Part shown: one piece after another, positions 36,386 through 46,689 of the stretch
How the letters are laid out: each line of letters opens with the position of its first letter
How positions within the stretch are numbered: position 1 is the first letter of the stretch
Assembly: GCF_000422965.1 (NCBI RefSeq)
Contig: NZ_AUHB01000001.1
Span: forward strand, 310,001-374,000
Source of the DNA: Pleomorphomonas oryzae DSM 16300
GTDB taxonomy: Bacteria > Pseudomonadota > Alphaproteobacteria > Rhizobiales > Pleomorphomonadaceae
Length of the DNA: 64,000 nt
Direction: 5' to 3'
Notes under the pieces: model-generated
What the model was told of the DNA's origin: nothing
Seen by the model: only the letters and a program-made list of their open reading frames with translations
Databases searched by the model: none
Program-made: the position numbers and the translations under genes

Positions 36386-37450
36386 ATGAACGGCAAGAAC
36401 GGGCTCACCTATCGCGACGCCGGTGTCGATATCGACGCTGGAAACGCCCTCGTCGATCGCATCAAGCCCTTGGTCAAAGCGACGCGGCGGATCGGCGCCG
36501 ACGCCGACATCGGCGGCTTCGGCGGCCTATTCGATCTTGCGGCCTGCAAGTTCCGTGATCCGGTTCTGGTGGCCGCCAACGACGGTGTCGGCACCAAACT
36601 CGCCGTGGCCATCGAGGCGGGCATCCATGGCTTTGTCGGCATCGACCTCGTGGCGATGAGCGTCAACGATCTGGTGGTCCAGGGCGCCGAACCGCTGTTC
36701 TTCCTCGACTACTTCGCCACCGGGCGTCTCTCGGTTGACACCGCGACCGAAGTGGTGGCCGGCATCGCCGAAGGCTGCAAGATGGCCGGCTGTGCGTTGA
36801 TCGGCGGCGAGACGGCCGAAATGCCCGGCATGTATAAAGACGGCGACTATGATCTCGCGGGCTTTGCCGTTGGCGCCGTCGAACGCGACGGCGTGCTGCC
36901 GCGCAATACCGTGCAAGCGGGCGACGTCATCCTCGGCATTGCCTCCTCCGGTGTTCATTCCAACGGTTTCTCGCTGGTTCGCAAGATCGTCGAGCGCTCG
37001 GGCCTCTCCTATGCCGATCCGTCGCCTTTCTCGGACGGCGAGACGCTGGGTGTGGCCCTGACGGTGCCGACCCGCATCTATGTAAAGCCGATCCTTTCCG
37101 CTCAGAGGGAAACGGGGGCCATCAAGGCGCTTGCCCACATCACCGGCGGTGGCTTTGTCGACAACATTCCACGCGTCCTGCCGGCCGGTCTGTCGGCGCG
37201 CATCGATCTTTCAGCGGTCAACGTACCCAAGGTGTTCGGCTGGCTGGCCGAAATCGGCGGGCTCGATCAGGCTGAACTGGTGCGCACCTTCAACTGCGGT
37301 ATCGGCATGATCGCCGTCGTCGCGCCCGAGGATGTCGGCCGGGTGACGGCCGCGCTGTCGGCGGCCGGCGAGACGGTCGTTCGCTTCGGTGAGATGGTCG
37401 CCGACCCCGAGGGCCCCCGCACGCTGTTCGAAGGTGCGCTGGAGTTTTGA
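36386..37450 (+). CDS. purM: Phosphoribosylformylglycinamidine cyclo-ligase
   Basis: 354 residues. It carries [21 protein letters not shown] at the start, the ATP/substrate regions [16 protein letters not shown] and [21 protein letters not shown], and [15 protein letters not shown], which are signature PurM stretches. It makes AIR from FGAM in purine synthesis. purN follows 19 nt later, the standard alphaproteobacterial order. Confidence 0.96.
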   Translation: MNGKNGLTYRDAGVDIDAGNALVDRIKPLVKATRRIGADADIGGFGGLFDLAACKFRDPVLVAANDGVGTKLAVAIEAGIHGFVGIDLVAMSVNDLVVQGAEPLFFLDYFATGRLSVDTATEVVAGIAEGCKMAGCALIGGETAEMPGMYKDGDYDLAGFAVGAVERDGVLPRNTVQAGDVILGIASSGVHSNGFSLVRKIVERSGLSYADPSPFSDGETLGVALTVPTRIYVKPILSAQRETGAIKALAHITGGGFVDNIPRVLPAGLSARIDLSAVNVPKVFGWLAEIGGLDQAELVRTFNCGIGMIAVVAPEDVGRVTAALSAAGETVVRFGEMVADPEGPRTLFEGALEF

Positions 37451-37469
37451 AGAGCGAGTAGGACGGGTA

Positions 37470-38120
37470 ATGGGCAAGCTCAAGGTCGGCATTCTGATTT
37501 CCGGGCGCGGCTCCAACATGGCCGCTCTGGTCGAAGCGGCGCAGAAGCCTGAATTTCCGGCCGAGGTTCGTTGCGTTGTCGCCAATCGGCCGGATGCCAA
37601 GGGGCTGGACTTCGCCCGCCAACACGGCATTCCGGCCATTCTCGTCGACCATAAAGCCTATGCTTCCAAAGCCGAATTCGAAGCCGCGGTGACTGACGCG
37701 CTGGTGGCCCACGACGTCGACTTTGTCTGTCTCGCCGGCTTCATGCGCATTGTTTCTCCCGGCTTCATCGAGCGCTGGCACAACCGGCTGATCAACATTC
37801 ACCCGTCGCTGCTGCCGTCCTACAAAGGGCTTCATACCCACGAACGAGCGCTGGCCGACGGCGTCAAGCTCACCGGCTGCACCGTGCATTTCGTGCGGGC
37901 AGAAATGGATGTGGGGCCGATCGTTGCCCAGGCGGCTGTTCCTGTGATCGCAGGTGATACCCCGGACAGCCTCGCTGCCCGCATCCTGACGGCCGAGCAC
38001 CGCCTTTATCCCCTCGCCCTGCGGCTGATTGCCGAGGGCAAGGCGACGGTCCGGGGCGAGATCGTCGAGATAGCCCCCAATGCAGTGGACGAAACGGCGC
38101 GATTGTTTTCGGCCCGCTAA
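37470..38120 (+). CDS. purN: Phosphoribosylglycinamide formyltransferase
   Basis: 216 residues. ISGRGSNMAALVEA at the N-terminus binds the ribosylglycinamide phosphate, and the formyltetrahydrofolate active site has GFMRIVSPGFIERW and NIHPSLLPSYKGLHTHERAL with His residues in the conserved places. It transfers a formyl group to GAR. ATG 37470 is chosen over an upstream start at 37389 that lies inside purM. It converges with the SRAP gene, 4 nt apart. Confidence 0.96.
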   Translation: MGKLKVGILISGRGSNMAALVEAAQKPEFPAEVRCVVANRPDAKGLDFARQHGIPAILVDHKAYASKAEFEAAVTDALVAHDVDFVCLAGFMRIVSPGFIERWHNRLINIHPSLLPSYKGLHTHERALADGVKLTGCTVHFVRAEMDVGPIVAQAAVPVIAGDTPDSLAARILTAEHRLYPLALRLIAEGKATVRGEIVEIAPNAVDETARLFSAR

Positions 38121-38124
38121 GTCG

Positions 38125-38907
38125 TCAGAACAAGCTGCCTTGTGCGGGTGGCTCATCGTCGTCGTCAGACGTGGGATCGACCGTCTGCGAGTCTGGTTTC
38201 GCGTCAATCATCAGCGGTTCGGCAAGCGGGGCGATCAGCGCCTCGTCGTCATTGGCCACGCTGTTTGCCCGTTCGCTGACCGGGATCGCCTCCAGCAAAT
38301 CGTCGGCAGCCGGCCGTAGGAGATGCTCGACGTCGCGCGGGCGGCGGTTGCCGCAGTCGAGCCATTCGTCCCAATCCTTGGGGTCGAGGATGACCGGCAT
38401 CCGGTCGTGCAACATGGCCATCAGTCTGTTGGCCGACGTGGTGAGAATGGCCCCGGTATCGATCTCGCTGCCATCCGGCCCGAGCCAAGTCTCATTCAGC
38501 CCCGCGAAGGCCATGGTCGAGCCGTCGCGCGGACGAATGTAATAGGGCATCTTGGCTGTCCCCATCCGTCGCCACTCATAGAAGCCGGAGGCAGGAACGA
38601 GGCAGCGGCGATGGCGCATCGCCGTGCGAAACGATGGTTTGTCGGCGGCCGTTTCCGAGCGGGCGTTGAACAGCAGCGATTGAGTCTTGGCCTCCTTCGT
38701 CCAGGATGGAATGAGGCCCCACCGCACCAGGCGCGCGTGCCGGACGCCATCAAGCCCGGCATCCACGATGACGATGGGCTGGGTGGGAGCGATGTTATAA
38801 CGGTTACTCATATCAAGGATGCGGCGGATATAGTCCGCGTCGATGGGGTACCCGAACAGGTTCTGCATCGCCCTGAGCGACTCGATGAGCACAAATCGAC
38901 CGCACAT
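38125..38907 (-). CDS. SOS response-associated peptidase (SRAP/YedK-HMCES family)
   Basis: 260 residues. It starts MCGRF, so the catalytic Cys2 is present to form a thiazolidine crosslink with abasic sites after Met removal. The other hallmark stretches are NRYNIAPTQ, FNARSETAADKPSFRTAMRHRRCLVPASGFYEW and a later ILTTSANRLMAMLHDRMPVIL with the active-site histidine. It protects abasic sites in single-stranded DNA. The last about 55 residues are extra and low complexity. Confidence 0.92.
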   Translation of the reverse strand: MCGRFVLIESLRAMQNLFGYPIDADYIRRILDMSNRYNIAPTQPIVIVDAGLDGVRHARLVRWGLIPSWTKEAKTQSLLFNARSETAADKPSFRTAMRHRRCLVPASGFYEWRRMGTAKMPYYIRPRDGSTMAFAGLNETWLGPDGSEIDTGAILTTSANRLMAMLHDRMPVILDPKDWDEWLDCGNRRPRDVEHLLRPAADDLLEAIPVSERANSVANDDEALIAPLAEPLMIDAKPDSQTVDPTSDDDDEPPAQGSLF

Positions 38908-39010
38908 GCACCGACCTCGATAACCAATCGTTTGGGGAACACAGGAGTATCAGCTTCGCCCATAGCGAAACAAATGCCGGCGTAAGGTATTTGGCAACCT
39001 TGACGGCGTT

Positions 39011-40013
<1,003 letters not shown>

Positions 40014-40081
40014 CGCATCCTTGCCCCGCCCGGGCGGACGGTCCAGAATGCCGACAGGTTTGGCGCGACAGGGGGCGTTTC

Positions 40082-40486
40082 TTGCTAAAGGTTCTGGCCG
40101 TGTTCGTGACGCTTGCCTCGGCGACGCCGCTTCTGGCTGCCGACACCATCTCGCCGCCGCCCTATCAGGCCGACGTACTTCGCCTGTCCGAGGTGCTTGG
40201 CGCGGCCGCTTATCTCGATGGTCTCTGCGCCGGGCCAACATCGGTAGACTGGCGCGCCAAGATGGTTTCGCTCCTCGATGCGCAAGGCCTCGACGGGGCG
40301 GCACGCCGGCCCTATGTGGAAGCCTTCAATCGCGGCCAGCGCACCTTTGCCGTTGCTCATCGGACCTGCACGGCGGCGGCGCGCAGTGTGCTCCAGCGTT
40401 ATTTCGCCGAGGGTGCACAACTGTCCGAACGCCTCGATCAGCGCTTCGGCCGGACCGGTGATTCGCCTGCCGCACCCGCCCGCTGA
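40082..40486 (+). CDS. TIGR02301-like small exported protein
   Basis: 134 residues beginning at TTG 40082. The N-terminus MLKVLAVFVTLASATPLLAAD is a signal peptide. The body (YQADVLRLSEVLGAAAYLDGLCAG ... YVEAFNRGQRTFAVAHRTCTAAA) resembles TIGR02301, a family found mainly in Hyphomicrobiales. Two or three cysteines are conserved-looking. Function is unknown. No alternative upstream start is evident. Confidence 0.75.
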   Translation: MLKVLAVFVTLASATPLLAADTISPPPYQADVLRLSEVLGAAAYLDGLCAGPTSVDWRAKMVSLLDAQGLDGAARRPYVEAFNRGQRTFAVAHRTCTAAARSVLQRYFAEGAQLSERLDQRFGRTGDSPAAPAR

Positions 40487-40634
40487 TGGTTAACAGTGCG
40501 TTAACCGCAGTTCTTCAAAGTCGTTAACGCTCTTTAACGGTTGGCGTTGCGTCTTGGCGGAACGATGCTAGTGTGCCCCCTGTCGATGATGCGGATCGGT
40601 AAGCGGCCTTCGTGCTGCGGGCCGATTCCCGAAG

Positions 40635-40919
40635 GTGCGGATGGGGCCGATGTCGGATATGCGGGACGAGCTGCTTGAGCCGGTTGAGGCCGCGGTGGGT
40701 GATAATTTCAAGCATCGCGCCATGACTCACATGGAGCGCGCCTTTGACGATGCCGACGATGACGGGATTCCCGTTGACGCGGTTGCTCACGCCGCGCTGT
40801 TTGCAGCGCTGACGACACTTGTTGAGTGTTTCGGCGAGGAGAGCGTGGCCAGGCTCGTGTCCGAACTGCCGGAGAAGATTTCTTCGGGCGGATACACGCT
40901 GTTGCGGACCCTGCAGTAA
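40635..40919 (+). CDS. Small conserved protein of unknown function
   Basis: Up to 94 residues (ATG 40650 gives 89). It is acidic and helical (DELLEPVEAAVGDNFKHRAMTHMERAF ... EKISSGGYTLLRTLQ), without signal peptide or known motif. It lies 34 nt upstream of the exported protein at 40954. Coding is supported by GC-skewed codon use and close spacing. Confidence 0.55.
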   Translation: MRMGPMSDMRDELLEPVEAAVGDNFKHRAMTHMERAFDDADDDGIPVDAVAHAALFAALTTLVECFGEESVARLVSELPEKISSGGYTLLRTLQ

Positions 40920-40953
40920 GGCGAGACGGGCTTTCGCGAGGCCGGGGGAAGAC

Positions 40954-41622
40954 ATGCGGATTTCCATCGGAGCGCCCTTGTTCGCCGCGGTGGTCGCGGT
41001 GAGCCTGTCGCTGTGCGCTATGCCGATGGCCTGGGCTTTTGGAGTTCAGTCAACGCCCGAAGCGAACCACTCACCCGGTAGCGGCTTCGGTTTCAGCGTT
41101 CCCGGCGGAGCTCCCGATAGCGGCGTTGCAAATCCGCCCAGCGAGGAAGCGCAGAGTCCGCTTCCCGAAGTGCATTACGATCTCTCGACGTTGCCTCCCC
41201 CTGTTGCGGCCATGCGTGAAAAGATCATCGCTGCCGCCCGTTCCGGCGACGAAGCCCAGATGCGGGCGGTAATCGGTTTATCAAACCCAGCGCCAGTGTT
41301 CTCATCGACCGGCGAGGGAGATCCAATCGATATTCTGAAGACGGCCTCCGGCGACAAGGCCGGTCTGGAGGTATTGGCTATCCTGCTCGACGTGCTCGAT
41401 GCCGGCTGGGCCGTAAAGGGTGAAGGGACGCAGGTCCGTTACGTCTGGCCCTATTTTGCCGAGTTCCCGCCGAACGCCCTCAATCGCCGCCAGCTCGTCG
41501 AGGTCTACCGCGTGCTGACGGCCGGCGACTTCGAGGAGATGCGGGCAGTCGGCTCCTACGAGTTCTACCGCCTGGAGATTGCCGCCGACGGGCGCTGGCT
41601 CATGTTCATGGCCGGCGAATAA
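40954..41622 (+). CDS. Conserved exported protein of unknown function
   Basis: 222 residues. The signal peptide MRISIGAPLFAAVVAVSLSLCAMPMAWA is followed by a Pro/Ser-rich linker, then a compact domain from about residue 75 (LSTLPPPVAAMREKIIAAARSGDEAQMRAVI ... VWPYFAEFPPNALNRRQLVEVYRVL). I recognise this as a hypothetical family of Hyphomicrobiales only from its look. ATG 40954 follows GGGGGAAG. Its end overlaps the convergent FAD-linked oxidase gene by 17 nt. Confidence 0.7.
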   Translation: MRISIGAPLFAAVVAVSLSLCAMPMAWAFGVQSTPEANHSPGSGFGFSVPGGAPDSGVANPPSEEAQSPLPEVHYDLSTLPPPVAAMREKIIAAARSGDEAQMRAVIGLSNPAPVFSSTGEGDPIDILKTASGDKAGLEVLAILLDVLDAGWAVKGEGTQVRYVWPYFAEFPPNALNRRQLVEVYRVLTAGDFEEMRAVGSYEFYRLEIAADGRWLMFMAGE

Positions 41623-43033
41623 CCCTGCCGGGGTTCAGGATGCCTTCCGGATCGAAAGCGTCCTTGAGGCGCCCCATCAGCTCCAGATCGAGCGCCGGCT
41701 TGACCTCCGCCAACAGGTCGACCTTGAGCCGCCCGACGCCATGCTCGGCGGCAACCGAACCGTCGTATTTTTGCACCACCGCGTGCACGACGGCGTTCAT
41801 CTCGTCCCAGCGAGAAAGAAAGGCCTGACGGTCGCCGCCCTCGGGCTGGCTGATGTTGAAGTGGATGTTGCCGTCGCCCATGTGGCCGAAGGGCACCGGC
41901 CGGCAACCTGGGAAGGCAGCCGTCACGGCGGCCATCGCTTCGTCCAGGAAAGCCGGCAGATCGCCGATCGGCACGGAGATATCGTGCTTGATGGAGCCAC
42001 CTTCCTGTTTTTGAACTTCGCTCATGCCGTGGCGAAGCCGCCAGAAATCGTCGATCTGGGAAAGCGACTGCGCCACCGCCGCGTCCAGCGCCTCACCCGC
42101 CTCCATGGCACCGGTAAGAATATCGAGGATCGCCGCGCCAGCTTCTGCATCGGAAAGGCCGGAACTGACCTCCACCAGGACATACCAAGGCGCCCGAGTC
42201 GTCGGCAGGCGGGCGCCCGCGATATGGCGCAGGGCGAATTCCATGGCGAGACCGGACATCAATTCGAAGCCGGTGAGGCCGAAACTTGCCGTCGCCTGAG
42301 CACGGGCAAACAGGCCGAGCGCCGCCGCCGGCGAGGCGACGGACACGAAGGCGGCGGCCAACCCGCGCGGGCGGTGACGGAGCCTCAAAGCAGCTGCCGT
42401 GATGATGCCCAACGTGCCTTCCGAACCGATAAACAATTGTTTCAGATCATAACCGGCGTTGTCCTTGCCGAGCCTTCGGAGACCATTCCAAATGCGACCG
42501 TCGGCAAGCACCACTTCAAGGCCAAGCACCAGGTTTCGCGCGTTGCCGTAGGCGAGCACGGCGGTGCCGCCAGCGTTGGTGGCAATGTTGCCGCCGATCT
42601 GGCAGGAGCCAAGCGAAGCGAGCGTCAGCGGAAAGATGCGATCCGCCGCCTCGGCTACGGCGTGCACGGTGGCGAGCGGCATACCGGCCTCGACGACCAT
42701 GCAGTTACCCAGCGGATCGATCGAGCGAACTCTATCAAGCCGTTCTAAAGAAACGACAATTTCCTGTCGCTCAGGGACTGGAATCTGTCCGCCGACAAGG
42801 CCTGTGTTGCCGCCCTGTGGCACGATCGGCGTCTTCGTCTCATGGGCGAGACGCAGAATGGCGGCCACTTCCGCCGTGTTGGCCGGCCTCAGAACGAGCG
42901 GGGTTTCGCCCTTGTAGAGGTCGCGCCATTCCACGAGATATCGCGCCTTGTCCGACGCCTCTGTGAGGGCGTGGCCGGGGCCGACGAGGGTGGCAAAGCG
43001 AGAGACGAGATCGGGCGTCAACGGGGTCTTCAT
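41606..43033 (-). CDS. FAD-linked oxidase (GlcD/D-2-hydroxyacid dehydrogenase type)
   Basis: 475 residues. The FAD-binding PCMH domain carries APIVPQGGNTGLVGGQIP-like sequence (TPIVPQGGNTGLVGGQIP) and IGGNIATNAGGTAVLAYGN, and the C-terminal cap has PFGHMGDGNIHFN and AAEHGVGRLKVDLL. This is the D-lactate / D-2-hydroxyglutarate dehydrogenase group of the vanillyl-alcohol oxidase superfamily. Reaction: oxidation of a D-2-hydroxyacid with transfer to an electron acceptor. The exact substrate is open. It is divergent from fabI. Confidence 0.88.
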   Translation of the reverse strand: MKTPLTPDLVSRFATLVGPGHALTEASDKARYLVEWRDLYKGETPLVLRPANTAEVAAILRLAHETKTPIVPQGGNTGLVGGQIPVPERQEIVVSLERLDRVRSIDPLGNCMVVEAGMPLATVHAVAEAADRIFPLTLASLGSCQIGGNIATNAGGTAVLAYGNARNLVLGLEVVLADGRIWNGLRRLGKDNAGYDLKQLFIGSEGTLGIITAAALRLRHRPRGLAAAFVSVASPAAALGLFARAQATASFGLTGFELMSGLAMEFALRHIAGARLPTTRAPWYVLVEVSSGLSDAEAGAAILDILTGAMEAGEALDAAVAQSLSQIDDFWRLRHGMSEVQKQEGGSIKHDISVPIGDLPAFLDEAMAAVTAAFPGCRPVPFGHMGDGNIHFNISQPEGGDRQAFLSRWDEMNAVVHAVVQKYDGSVAAEHGVGRLKVDLLAEVKPALDLELMGRLKDAFDPEGILNPGRVIRRP

Positions 43034-43184
43034 GTGGCGGAACCTACAGCCACGAGATGCGGCCGTCGAGGGTTGGCAGCGGTCACGAAGGGGGTCCCGG
43101 TGAGGCGGTTCCGCGACTTGCTATTGTCATAATCCTTGTGTCATACGAGCACGACATCCGGATTTGATTAGGCGGGGTTACAAA

Positions 43185-44003
43185 ATGGCAGGTGCTGTGG
43201 GGCTGATGGCGGGCAAGCGTGGCCTGATCATGGGGTTGGCCAACAACCGTTCCATCGCCTGGGGAATTGCCAAGTCGCTCCATGCCGCTGGTGCCGAGAT
43301 CGCGCTGACCTATCAGGGCGATGCGCTGAGGAAACGCGTCGAACCGCTGGCCGCCGAGCTGGACGCGCTGGTGGTTGGCCACTGCGACGTGGCCGAGGCA
43401 GATACCATCGATGCCGTCTTTGCGACGCTCGCCGAAAAATGGGGCAAGATCGACTTCCTGGTGCACGCCATCGGCTTCTCCGACAAGGACGAACTGACGG
43501 GGCGCTATGTCGACACCAGCGAAGCGAACTTCCAGAAGACCATGCTGATTTCGGTCTATTCCTTCACGGCTGTCGCCCGGCGCGCCGAGAAGTTGATGAC
43601 CGATGGCGGCTCGATGCTGACGCTCACCTATTACGGCGCCGAGAAGGTGATGCCCAACTATAACGTCATGGGTATTGCCAAGGCTGCGCTGGAAGCGTCA
43701 GTCAAGTATCTCGCCGTCGACCTCGGCCCCCAGAACATCCGCGTCAACGCCGTCTCGGCTGGCCCGATCAAGACGCTGGCCGCCTCCGGTATCGGCGACT
43801 TCCGCTACATCCTGAAGTGGAACGAGTATAACGCGCCGTTGCGCCGCACCGTCACCATCGAGGAGGTCGGCGACAGCTCGCTCTATCTGCTGTCCGACCT
43901 GAGCCGCGCCGTCACCGGCGAGGTGCTGCATGTCGATAGCGGCTATCATACCGTCGGCATGAAGGCCGTGGATGCGCCGGACATTTCGGTCATCAAGGAC
44001 TGA
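43185..44003 (+). CDS. fabI: Enoyl-[acyl-carrier-protein] reductase (NADH)
   Basis: 272 residues from ATG 43185; a TTG at 43164 would add seven residues. It shows the FabI-type cofactor region GLANNRSIAWGIAKSLHAAGAEIALTYQG, the active site Tyr and Lys in LTYYGAEKVMPNYNVMGIAKAAL, and the C-terminal SRAVTGEVLHVDSGYH. It performs the last reduction of each fatty-acid elongation cycle and is the known triclosan target. A terminator follows at 44030. Confidence 0.95.
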   Translation: MAGAVGLMAGKRGLIMGLANNRSIAWGIAKSLHAAGAEIALTYQGDALRKRVEPLAAELDALVVGHCDVAEADTIDAVFATLAEKWGKIDFLVHAIGFSDKDELTGRYVDTSEANFQKTMLISVYSFTAVARRAEKLMTDGGSMLTLTYYGAEKVMPNYNVMGIAKAALEASVKYLAVDLGPQNIRVNAVSAGPIKTLAASGIGDFRYILKWNEYNAPLRRTVTIEEVGDSSLYLLSDLSRAVTGEVLHVDSGYHTVGMKAVDAPDISVIKD

Positions 44004-44029
44004 CGAGGCTGAATTCCGAACCTGAAAAG

Positions 44030-44052
44030 CCGGGCCAAAAGCCCGGTTTTTT
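44030..44052 (+). terminator. Intrinsic terminator after fabI
   Basis: CCGGGC (44030-44035), loop CAAAA, GCCCGG (44041-44046), then TTTTTT. Compact and strong. Confidence 0.9.
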
Positions 44053-44246
44053 GCATTCTGGTCCTTTGCCTTGACAATTAAGCCCGCTGCTCCTAGATGA
44101 CGGCCCATGGGTGAGGGACCCCAGCCGCCCGCCGGCGCAAGCCATGGTGAAGCTCCCGTCGATCGCTCCGTTACACGGCATCGAGACCTCTCGGCAATGC
44201 GGGCACCCTGCTTACGGTCATCTCCGATGCCATACGGAGAACGGTC

Positions 44247-44684
44247 ATGTCGTCCCCATTACCAACACTCGACGAGTTGAAAGCCCAGGCTCGCCGTCTT
44301 AGAAGCTCGCTTGCCGAAGCCGGCAGCGAGATCAGCCATTCGAAATCGCTGGAGCTGATTGCCAAGCAATACGGCTTCGCCGACTGGAACACGCTCTACG
44401 CCAAAGCCGGCAACGAGCCGCCTCGGCGCTCGTGGAACCCCGGCGACCGCGTGAAGGGAAGCTATCTCGGCAAGGCCTTCGAAGGCACCGTGCTGGCGCT
44501 GAAGGCGGCCACCTCGGTACCGGGCTACTACACCATCACTGTCGACTTCGACGAACCGGTGGATGTGGTGGAATTCGAGAGCTTCTCGGCTTTCCGCAAG
44601 CGCGTTACCGCCACCATCGACGAGGCAGGCATCAGCCCATCCAAAACGTCGAATGGCCGGCCGCATATGGTGCTATCAGCCTGA
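44247..44684 (+). CDS. Glyoxalase-related domain protein of unknown role
   Basis: 145 residues. The N-terminal LDELKAQARRLRSSLAEAGSEISHSKSLELIAKQYGFADWNTLYAKAG matches the small helical 'glyoxalase-related' domain often found at the start of glyoxalase-superfamily proteins. The rest is a beta-rich segment ending in a basic tail; no glyoxalase metal-binding domain is present. Possible regulatory or toxin-antitoxin-like role, but nothing proves this. ATG 44247 is the start chosen. It is followed by a terminator. Confidence 0.65.
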   Translation: MSSPLPTLDELKAQARRLRSSLAEAGSEISHSKSLELIAKQYGFADWNTLYAKAGNEPPRRSWNPGDRVKGSYLGKAFEGTVLALKAATSVPGYYTITVDFDEPVDVVEFESFSAFRKRVTATIDEAGISPSKTSNGRPHMVLSA

Positions 44685-44696
44685 TGATCTTGGCCT

Positions 44697-44732
44697 CCAG
44701 AGCCTGTTTGGGCAGGCTCTGGATTTCCTTTT
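44697..44732. terminator. Intrinsic terminator between 44247 gene and trpC
   Basis: CCAGAGCCTG (44697-44706), loop TTTGGG, CAGGCTCTGG (44713-44722), then ATTTCCTTTT. It lies just before the trpC end, so the hairpin may serve both directions. Confidence 0.8.
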
Positions 44733-44742
44733 CCTGACGACC

Positions 44743-45531
44743 TCAGGCGAGCAAGGCCTTCGTCGCGGCCGCGACATCGGCCTGCCGCATCAGGCTTTCT
44801 CCAATCAAGAAGGTCTTGGCACCGACGCGTGCCAATCGCGCGAGATCGGCCGGCGTGAACAGGCCGGATTCGGCGACCAGAATGCGGTCACTCGGCACGC
44901 TTTTCGACAGCTCTTCCGTGGTCTCGAGCCGCGTCTCGAAGGTCCGGAGATTGCGATTGTTGATTCCGAGAAGGGGCGATCGCAGCCCCAGCGCCCGCTC
45001 GAGTTCCGGGGCGTCGTGCACTTCAAGGAGCACGTCCATACCCAGTTCGAAAGCGGTGTCCTCAAGGCGTCTGGCGGTGTCGTCATCGACTGCCGCGAGG
45101 ATGATCAGAATGCAGTCGGCACCCCAGGCCCGCGCTTCGTAGACCTGATAGGCGGAAAACAAGAAGTCCTTGCGAAGCGCCGGCAGCGCCGCCGCCGCGC
45201 GAGCGGCCTTGAGATAATCGGGATGCCCCTGGAAGGACGGCGCATCGGTCAGGACCGAAAGGCAGGCCGCCCCACCCTCCTGATAAGCGCGAGCCAGCGC
45301 CGGCGGATCGAAATCCGGCCGGATCAGCCCCTTCGACGGGCTAGCCTTCTTGATCTCGGCGATCAGCGCGTAACGGCCTTCGGCGTGTTTCTTCTCAAGG
45401 GCGGCGCGGAAGCCACGCGGCGGCGCCTGGTCGGCGGCCATCGCCTTGATGTCCGCAAGCGGAATTGCCGCCTCGGCAGCAGCGATCTCCTGACGCTTGT
45501 AGCTCTCGATGCGAGCGAGAATGTCGGCCAC
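44743..45531 (-). CDS. trpC: Indole-3-glycerol phosphate synthase
   Basis: 262 residues from GTG 45531, which has GAGGAA upstream and lies 10 nt after the trpD stop. The TIM-barrel motifs [56 protein letters not shown] and [17 protein letters not shown] are standard. It closes the indole ring in tryptophan synthesis. A longer frame to 45606 overlaps trpD and is not needed. It follows trpD as in most alphaproteobacteria. Confidence 0.95.
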   Translation of the reverse strand: MADILARIESYKRQEIAAAEAAIPLADIKAMAADQAPPRGFRAALEKKHAEGRYALIAEIKKASPSKGLIRPDFDPPALARAYQEGGAACLSVLTDAPSFQGHPDYLKAARAAAALPALRKDFLFSAYQVYEARAWGADCILIILAAVDDDTARRLEDTAFELGMDVLLEVHDAPELERALGLRSPLLGINNRNLRTFETRLETTEELSKSVPSDRILVAESGLFTPADLARLARVGAKTFLIGESLMRQADVAAATKALLA

Positions 45532-45541
45532 GGCATATTCC

Positions 45542-46555
45542 TCAGGCGTTGGAGCGCTCGACGAGCCGATCGAGCGCGGCAAGGGCGCGACCGCTGTCGA
45601 TGGCATCGGCGGCGAGTGTCACCCCGTCCTTCAGCGTCGGTACACGATCGGCAATCATAAGGGCCGCTGCGACATTGAGCAGCACCGTGTCGCGGTAAGC
45701 GCCAGCGGCGCCATTGAGCAGCGCTCTCAGCGCCTGGGCGTTGTCTTCAGCCGAGCCTCCCCGTACCGCTTCTGGAGCGTGATGTGGCAGTCCGGCGTCG
45801 TCAGGTGTGACTTCGAAGGAATGTACCTTGCCGTTCTTCAGTTCCGCGACGTAGGTCGGACCTGACAGCGTCATCTCATCGAGGCCGTCGGAGCCGTGCA
45901 CCACCCAGACCGCTTGGGAGCCGAGAGCGCCCAGCGTCTCAGCCACCGGCAACAGCCATTGGCGTGCAAAGACGCCCACCAGCTGTCGACGGACACCGGC
46001 GGGATTGGAGAGCGGACCGAGGATGTTGAAGATGGTGCGCGTGCCAAGTTCGACACGACTCGGCCCGACGTGCTTCATCGCCGAATGATGCACCGGCGCG
46101 AACATGAAGCCGACGCCCACCTCACGAATGCAGGCGGCGATGATTTCCGGCCCGATATCGATCTTCACGCCGAGCGCCATCAGCACGTCGGCCGCGCCGG
46201 ATTTCGACGATAGCGCCCGGTTGCCGTGCTTGGCGATGGTGAGCCCGGCGCCAGCCGCCACGAAGGCCGAGGCAGTGGAGATATTGAGGCTGCCGGAAGC
46301 ATCGCCGCCGGTGCCGACAATATCGACGGCATCCACCGGCGCTTCCACGGTCAGCATGCGCGAACGCATCGACGACACGGCGCCAGCGATCTCCTCGACC
46401 GTTTCGCCCCGCACCCGGAGTGCCATCAGGAAGCCGCCGATTTGCGACGGAGTCGCCTCGCCGGTCATCATGATGTCGAAGGCCGAGGTCGCCTCCTCCC
46501 GACTCAAGCTGGCACCAGACGCCACCTTGGCGATCAGGGTTTTGAAATCGGCCAT
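45542..46555 (-). CDS. trpD: Anthranilate phosphoribosyltransferase
   Basis: 337 residues starting ATG 46555 ([17 protein letters not shown]). The PRPP-binding motif [18 protein letters not shown] and the anthranilate-binding region [17 protein letters not shown] are present, with the second metal site near [15 protein letters not shown]. It joins anthranilate to phosphoribose. trpC follows directly. trpE and trpG are not in the window. Confidence 0.95.
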   Translation of the reverse strand: MADFKTLIAKVASGASLSREEATSAFDIMMTGEATPSQIGGFLMALRVRGETVEEIAGAVSSMRSRMLTVEAPVDAVDIVGTGGDASGSLNISTASAFVAAGAGLTIAKHGNRALSSKSGAADVLMALGVKIDIGPEIIAACIREVGVGFMFAPVHHSAMKHVGPSRVELGTRTIFNILGPLSNPAGVRRQLVGVFARQWLLPVAETLGALGSQAVWVVHGSDGLDEMTLSGPTYVAELKNGKVHSFEVTPDDAGLPHHAPEAVRGGSAEDNAQALRALLNGAAGAYRDTVLLNVAAALMIADRVPTLKDGVTLAADAIDSGRALAALDRLVERSNA

Positions 46556-46689
46556 CGCTCGTTCCCTACCCAGCATGAAATCTCCGGCAGATTGCAATGC
46601 AATGCCGGAGAGCGTTTCGGAAAATTCACGCCCACGCCGGATCTTCCGAGACGTGGAATGTGGAGCCCTGGCCTAAGGCCAGGTTCACA

